From Coprinellus micaceus (lineage: Eukaryota; Basidiomycota; Agaricomycetes; Agaricales; Psathyrellaceae): a DNA stretch of 64,000 nt. Position numbers and translations under genes: made by a program. The stretch lies in the NCBI GenBank assembly GCA_951394405.1, contig OX596344.1:1426001-1490000 (forward strand), written 5' to 3'. How positions within the stretch are numbered: position 1 is the stretch's first letter; each line of letters begins with the position of its first letter. Shown one piece after another: positions 57,595 to 64,000 of this stretch. The notes beneath the pieces were generated by a model. That model did not search any database. It worked only from the letters and a program-made list of their open reading frames with translations, and was not told the origin of the DNA.

Positions 57595-58183
57595 AATTGG
57601 CACCCACTTCACTATGGCCTGATGCGTCCAACTTCAGGCAGTGCCGCCCACCACACAGCAGACAGGCTGTACAAACCCCAGAAGAAACAAAACTGACACC
57701 AATACTTAGTCCATAGAGTCATATACATACAACATACTGATTTACAACGCGTTTGATACATGGTAAAGTTACAGGGGGAGAGGGTACGGCGGAACGGAGG
57801 ACGCGATAGAAGGGAGGAGCAGTGAAGGCCAACGGCGGTACGAAACACGGGAGAAGCCGAAGGTGATGAGTGGGAGGCGTGGCCGTGAAGGGGAGAAGGA
57901 TGAAGGGATGAAGGGATAAGAGTACACACAGAACCGACAAGTAAAGATAATGGTGGTGGTAGTACACGATGTCGAAGAGAAAGGTTCCAAATCGGAGATA
58001 ATAAATAGGTTTATCAGCCCCATGCATGAACAAAAGAATTGGGTAACCGAGAGAACGTCCAACGTGGAAAGGGTGGGGAAAGCTGCGCAAAAAGGGATGG
58101 CTTGAGGTGACAATCCACGTACACTGTCACAATCCAGAATTAAACGGGAACGAAAACAGCGAGGGTGATACGCACGGACTGGC

Positions 58184-60504
58184 TCAAGCGAACGCCAAAA
58201 CTGACCACGTCGCGACCGCACCCAGAGTGACCGCGCCTGCCGTCTGCGCCATAACCGACGCGACCTTCTTCAAACCATCTGTCCTCTGCTTCTTCATCGG
58301 CCGGGGAGACTCTTCTTGTTCTCCGCCCTCCAGGCCGGGACCGAAATCGGGCACCACGAGCAGGGGTGAATCTTCGTCATCGTCGAGGAGCAAGTATCCA
58401 TCCGCATCCTGTGACGCAGCGAGGGAGCTGGGGAGGGTGATAGTGTCAGCGGGAGTGGGTGGAGTAGTGTCTTCGGACGAGCTCGGGCTCGAGATGGGTG
58501 AGGGGTCTACGGCCATATCAGTCGGGGCTTCGCGCGTGGAGGCCTCTGCGATATCGCGTTTTCTCTTCAGTGACGCGGCGCCGGTGTCCTGTGAAAAATA
58601 ACAGAGGGTCAGGACCAGCGAACGATTTTGGGTTGGTGGAGCGCATACCTTGAGGATTGCAAGGCGAGAACGAATGAGCTCTTCCTTCGTCTGCGCATGC
58701 TGCGACTTGACCTCGGCTACGGTCGCCTCGCAGACTTCCTTCAAGCTCCGGAGACTATCAGCCATCTGCTGCTCAGTCGTCTCCCGCATTGACTTCATCT
58801 CTGCGAAGATTGTCAGGCAGTTGTCCTCTGAGAAATGAGAGACAAAAAGCAGAACGGGACATACGTTGAACGAGTTCCCTAAGGGCAGCCATTTCTTTCT
58901 CCGCCTCATCGACGACCCGCTTCCTCTCTTCGCTTCTCGCTGTCTCGAAGTCACCGTCAATAATCTGCTTCATTTTCACATCTGATATCTCTCTTTCAAT
59001 TTCGTCGACTTGACTCTGGAGGTCCGGCACATCGACATATGCCAAGTTCTCGATCTGCTCACTCATCTCCTCAAGCTGACACTCGGTGTCGACCAGGTCA
59101 ATCTTGGTCACCGTCTCCACCTTCTCGGCGAGGGTGTCGTACTGGGCGTGGAGGGAAGACATGCGGTCGTCGTACACAGTGAGCTTCTCGCTGAGCTTGC
59201 GCACGTTGTTGTTGAATCGTGAGCGGTACTTGCGCCGGTGGGCGTCAAGTCGGATGACGTCGTCCTGCAGGGAGTTAGTTAAATAGGAACAAAAAGAAGA
59301 GTGTCGCACCTGGAGTCTCTCCATGGTCCTCTTCAACTGCTGGAGCTCAGACTCGGCCTCGGACATGGAAGCTGCGACGGGGGGAACATCAACGACATCG
59401 GGAGGAGGAGGGGTGAACTCTTCTTCTTCCTCTTGCATACTCTCACTAGACTCAGACTCGTCGTCGTCTTCCTCACCCTCTTCACCCTCGCCCTCCTCGT
59501 CCAAGAGTTTGATCATCATCTGTTGTGGCGACGTCGGCGGGCTCTCGAGATCCATGGGCGAGTTGGATCGAGACCGGTCATCGTCCTCGAGCCAGGTCAC
59601 ATCTCGGAGAGGAGGCAACGTCGGAGGAGACGAACTAAAGAACGTGGAATCGAAAGACGCACTCGTGACAGTGAAATCACCTGGTACATACTCTAGTGGC
59701 GGAGCTGCGACGATCGGGGCGAGCGAGGGGCCTGCGGGAGCGTGGGACGGCGGGATCAAGCGCTTCAGTACATCGAACGCCTTGCCAAGGTACGCGACAG
59801 AGGAGGAGCTCGTGCCAGTGGGCGTGGACGGCCGGGAGGGCGATGAGGAGTCGTAGACGCCGTAGCGGCCAGACGTCGGAGCGGGCCCGGGCACGACCAG
59901 TGCGGGAGGGGTGCGCAGGAGCTCGATTCGAACGACGACCGGCCGAACGGATTCTTCGTGACGCCCCACGGTCTTTCCGAATGTGACGATATCGCCATCG
60001 CTCAGCGGGGTGGGCACCTCGGCCTGCAGCGCCTTGCTCGATAGCTCACCCGACTTGCGCAGGTGCGTGCCGTGGTGGCTCGAGAGATCGATCAGATATA
60101 CCTGCGAGATGAACTTAGTGTCAGTACCAGCCCACGCTAAGAAGGGAGACACCCACATGTCCACTGTCAGAAAAGGCGATCTTTGCATGCTTCCTGCTAA
60201 CCACAGCACACCGGAACATAGCCCTGCCTGAGTCAATGTCTCTGGTCCGGCTCTCTGACTCGGCACCCGGACGACGACCAACGTGGATAACACTGCTCTT
60301 GGAACGATTGAAGGTGAGGCGATAGCCTTCGGTATTACCGTTGTCCTCAACATGCAGCACGATCCCTGAAAGGGGGGGATGAGGGCTAGCTCGTCGAGGG
60401 GGAGGGTGGCGATAGGATGCACCTGTTACTGGGCGTTGCAGGGTGGGGAGCACGGCGGGCTTAGTGCCCAAGAACTCGATCTCCTCGTCAGACATGTTGC
60501 TCAT
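58184..60504 (-). CDS. Tail-anchored FHA-domain coiled-coil protein
   Basis: The start is ATG at 60504 (MSNMSDEEIEF). An FHA domain follows: IHVGRRPG, then CAVVSRKHAKIAFSD (the phosphopeptide-binding S-x-x-H), and VYLIDLSSHHGTHL, where the usual Asn-Gly-Thr is His-Gly-Thr. A long Ser/Pro and acidic region (EGEEGEEDDDESES) leads to coiled-coil exons (LSEKLTVYDDRMSSLHAQYD, VDEIEREISDVKMKQ, SLRSLKEVCEATVAEV). The C-terminus has a KRKR patch and ends with a hydrophobic stretch (TAGAVTLGAVATWSVLAFA), fit for a tail anchor in the ER or nuclear membrane. FHA, coiled coil and tail anchor together match SLMAP and yeast Far9/Far10, subunits of the STRIPAK/Far complex. This is inference from architecture. 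Several introns of 50-70 nt; the stop is at 58184. Confidence 0.82.
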
Positions 60505-61127
60505 CGTCTACTGTACCAAAGGGTGTATTCTGCGCTGCAGGATGATAGAGGGCAGAGGGCAGAATGCGGCACCTGGGCACGAGTGCCCCTTTATATCACC
60601 CCCCCGATTCGGCAGCTGCCGGCGCCTGATCCGGCCCACGGTCATCTCCACCTGCCCAGGACAGCCTAGAATCCCCAGAAATACGAGGATGGGGCGCTTT
60701 ACGTGGAGATGTACTCCGGAAAAACATAGATACTCTCTTCTGAGGAGGCACATTTGCCTGTTTCAGCATTATAATCGATGAATTTCGAGCCAAATCGAGG
60801 ATTGTCAGTATGGCGGTTCGGCGCAGGACAACGACCGGCGCTTATTTCAAACTGCCATGTCCCCCGTGAAAGGTGGCTATTTCCGGTAACATAAGACTTT
60901 AGATGACCCTCCGCTATGGCTTCGTGTGTCCCCAGAGAAGCTGGAAGAGACCAAAAGTCTGCGCAGGGGCCAGTCGAGGTTCAGGACCGGAGATAAGATT
61001 AGATACCGGACCATGTGCCCCCGGCTACTAATTAGGGCAACCAAATATGTACAGCCAAAGCGAGGACTGGAGCCGAGCCGACAACGAGGATGATGCAACC
61101 TACACTCATACCACCACCGTCCGCGCA
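60505..61127. other. Divergent promoter region, FHA gene and Rab18 gene
   Basis: About 620 bases. Includes CGGCGCTTATT at 60837-60847, one base from the repeated motif. No gene. Confidence 0.5.
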
Positions 61128-61992
<865 letters not shown>

Positions 61993-62276
61993 TCCAACCC
62001 ACTTCACGATCCTAGATATCATGACCCTTTACGATTTTGCCGCTCAGATGCACGCTTTGGGTGTTTTCCAGCTATGATACCTGTACTACATATGTAATTT
62101 CGCTTTCCACCTGCACATTGTGTTCTTCAATCTTCGTCATGAACTAGATCGGTACTATCTAGAAGGACCCCAACGGAATTCCATCTAAATATCCTTTCTT
62201 CGGCCGGGCAGCACTGCCAAGTCCAAAGCCTCGATTAGCACCCTTGTAAGGCCTGCCAGCTACCCTGCTCGCCCCG

Positions 62277-64000
62277 TTAGCAACCCTCGCATTCGGGCAA
62301 CTTGCTCTCAGCGTCTCCATAGGGAATAAATTTCGTGTAGTCTCCATCGACGACGAGAGAATCAGAGCAGACATCCAGTTTCTTGCCGTTATGGTCGATC
62401 TTCACCTTTTCCCCGCCAATGTCGATCTCTATCTGTTGGACAGTCTGGCGAGTGGGGTCGCTGAGCAGGTAATTATGCGGGCTGAAGATAACAGAGGACT
62501 GCGCCGTGGACATGAGCGTGGCGGGGAGATCGCCGGTATGAGGTAAGTGATGCATTCCGAGGTCTGAGCGTGGAACGTAGTTAGGACGGGAAGCGGAGGA
62601 CAGGTGGTGCAATGACTGACTGAACCATAGCACAATATCTTCTTGCTCCAGGTTCTCACCGTCGAAGAACTTGGAGAAGTTAATGACAGGGTCACGCGGG
62701 TCCATGTTGTTCGAGCTGTGTGAAAGGCGCCTGGACAAACGGGTCAGAGAAAGTACGGCGGGGAACAAAGAACGGAAACTGACTGTTCAGTATCCTTCTG
62801 TTTTGTGACATAGAGATGGTGCGTGGCGAATTGAGCAGCTTCTTTGGACACAGAAGAGTCGACGACCGTCAAGTGTATCGGCGTTCCGTGACCAGGGGCA
62901 ATTCGATAGCCGGGATACTCGCCCCAAACGTTAGGCGTGTCTTTGTTAATGACCGTGTAGATGCTTGCACCGTTAGGCGCCCAGTTGATCTTGGCGTTAT
63001 CCTCCGTCTGAAGGATGGATCGCTCGATCTTCATCGTCTTCCTTTCGGCTTGGTCCCATGGGTACTTGACAGTGGCAGGTACGAAGCTTGTGGTTTCGAA
63101 AGAGTTCTTGGAACCCTTGATGTCGAGGTCGGCTTTGAAAGCGAGGACATGGTCGTGCATGGAACCAGAGAGGTGCTTCTCGATTTTATATCCGTACTCT
63201 TCGTTCCCGTAATAGTACGCAGACTGAATATGTCCAGATGCGCGAACAGTCACCTCGATGCTGCCATCGAGGAGAAAAGCGTAGTTGAACAAATAGTCGT
63301 AGTCTGGCGAACGGATGAGAATATGAGATAATAACTGAATATCAGACAACCTACTGCCAACAGTGGAGACATAGCGCATGTTGAAGGCGATGTTCTTAGT
63401 GACACTGACCAGTCGGGGAGAGGTGTGCCGTTGAATCGGGAAACCGGCGTCCGACTCGAAGAAGCAAATGCTATCTTTTGTGGTCACCGTACTGTCCTGC
63501 ATGTGGAGAACTGTGCCAACGTAGTCAGCGTTCCATGGACAGTCGTATCTGCGAGAGGTGGTCGACGGGGATTAGCTGTGGCCAATGGAGGCTGGAAGAA
63601 GCTGATTGACCTACCCTTTGACTAGTTGGTAAGTGGAAGGTCCGAATCCATAGTAAGAGTCCAAGAAGGCAGTCTGTGAGGACTTGGGGTCCGAACCGGC
63701 GTAGTGCGCGAGAGCTTCTTGGAGGCCCAGCTGGTAGAATATCCGCTCGTCTTTATACTTGATGTCGTAGAGCGTTACGGCAATATCAATGTCAAACCCC
63801 CAGTAGAACGCGAAATCCATCCACTTGACGTATTTCTCCGCCTTGTCGAGAGTCCAGCGTTTTTGGCGCTGAGACTGGATAGGTGGGGCTTCTGTGTCGT
63901 AAGGGAGCGCTTTCCCAGTCCGGTTTGTCAACATAGATTGAGTGACCGCTACCTTCTCGGTCCTGACAAAACCGGGTGTGGCGATGGCAGCGCGGAGGTC
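62277..64000 (-). CDS. Copper amine oxidase, 5' end beyond the window
   Basis: The frame is open at the right edge (DLRAAIATPGFVRTEKV), so the N-terminal part is missing. Visible exons give the D3 and catalytic domains. The topaquinone motif N-Y-D-Y is formed by splicing across a 51-nt intron (63304-63354), with Asn split by the intron and the cofactor Tyr next. The copper-binding HDH of SMHDHVLAFKADLDI follows at the usual distance, and the third His is likely in LGMHHLPHTGD, which is also made by splicing out a stop-free intron near 62,610. The end reads DAESKLPECEGC. Such enzymes oxidise primary amines to aldehydes with release of NH3 and H2O2. All three copper ligands and the cofactor Tyr appear present, so the enzyme should be active. 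The stop at 62277 is clear. Confidence 0.93.

Larger units (their letters stand above)
57064..58183. other. Intergenic, NACHT gene 2 promoter and 3' flank of the FHA gene
   Basis: Contains the repeated motif at 57093-57103 (minus strand) and 57584-57594 (plus strand), and a related GGCGCTTAA near 57252. The right part, about 57,770-58,090, is purine-rich on the plus strand and gives spurious minus-strand frames rich in Phe, Leu, Ser and Cys; it is probably the 3' untranslated region of the FHA gene. Confidence 0.5.

Noticed and set aside
57769..58221. 150-codon minus-strand frame
   Set aside because: Same kind of pyrimidine-rich 3' region, overlapping the end of the FHA gene.

Overview
The window is nuclear DNA of a filamentous basidiomycete, most probably an agaricomycete. 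The reasons are genes broken by many 50-60 nt GT-AG introns, a WSC-domain copper radical oxidase, a FunK1-type kinase relic, NACHT proteins of the mushroom type, a GH128 glucanase and a KRE6/SKN1 protein. I see no prokaryotic or viral features, no convincing tRNA and no intact transposon. Twenty-one protein-coding loci are called. Coordinates run from start codon to stop codon and include introns. Three gene models (NUG1, GH128, WSC oxidase) were summed exon by exon and close in frame, as do Rab18, the dehydrogenase and the metallo-beta-lactamase protein.

Layout. 0.7-6.6 kb (+): an acidic/basic low-complexity protein with a KEN box, the nucleolar GTPase NUG1, and a secreted GH128 glucanase with a GPI-like tail. 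8.6-20 kb (-): a proline-rich disordered protein, a very large SAC3/GANP mRNA-export protein with FG motifs, an unrecognised protein, and a KRE6/SKN1 beta-glucan synthesis protein. 22.7-26.3 kb (+): a membrane family-2 glycosyltransferase. 26.6-34.3 kb (-): a broken FunK1 kinase, an MFS transporter and a Gti1/Pac2 (WOPR) regulator. 37.7-42.5 kb (+): the WSC-copper radical oxidase, 23 exons. 43-57 kb: two NACHT ATPases enclosing a 2-Cys peroxiredoxin, a zinc-type dehydrogenase homologue, a metallo-beta-lactamase-fold protein and a C2H2 factor. 58-64 kb: a tail-anchored FHA/coiled-coil protein, a Rab18-like GTPase, and a copper amine oxidase that runs off the right edge.

Themes. KRE6, the GT2 enzyme and GH128 all concern cell-wall polysaccharide. 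The radical oxidase and the amine oxidase produce H2O2, and a peroxiredoxin that removes it lies between them; these are general functions and no co-regulated cluster is proven. The two NACHT genes belong to the fungal STAND/NLR class linked to non-self recognition.

The most interesting observations are these: four WSC repeats that each carry an 8-16 nt microexon at the same place in the fold, plus two 7-nt exons in the same gene; an over-represented noncoding motif GGGCGCYTATT that lies upstream of both NACHT genes; three 51-nt stop-free introns placed beside functional motifs in unrelated genes; and an internally repeated NACHT protein.
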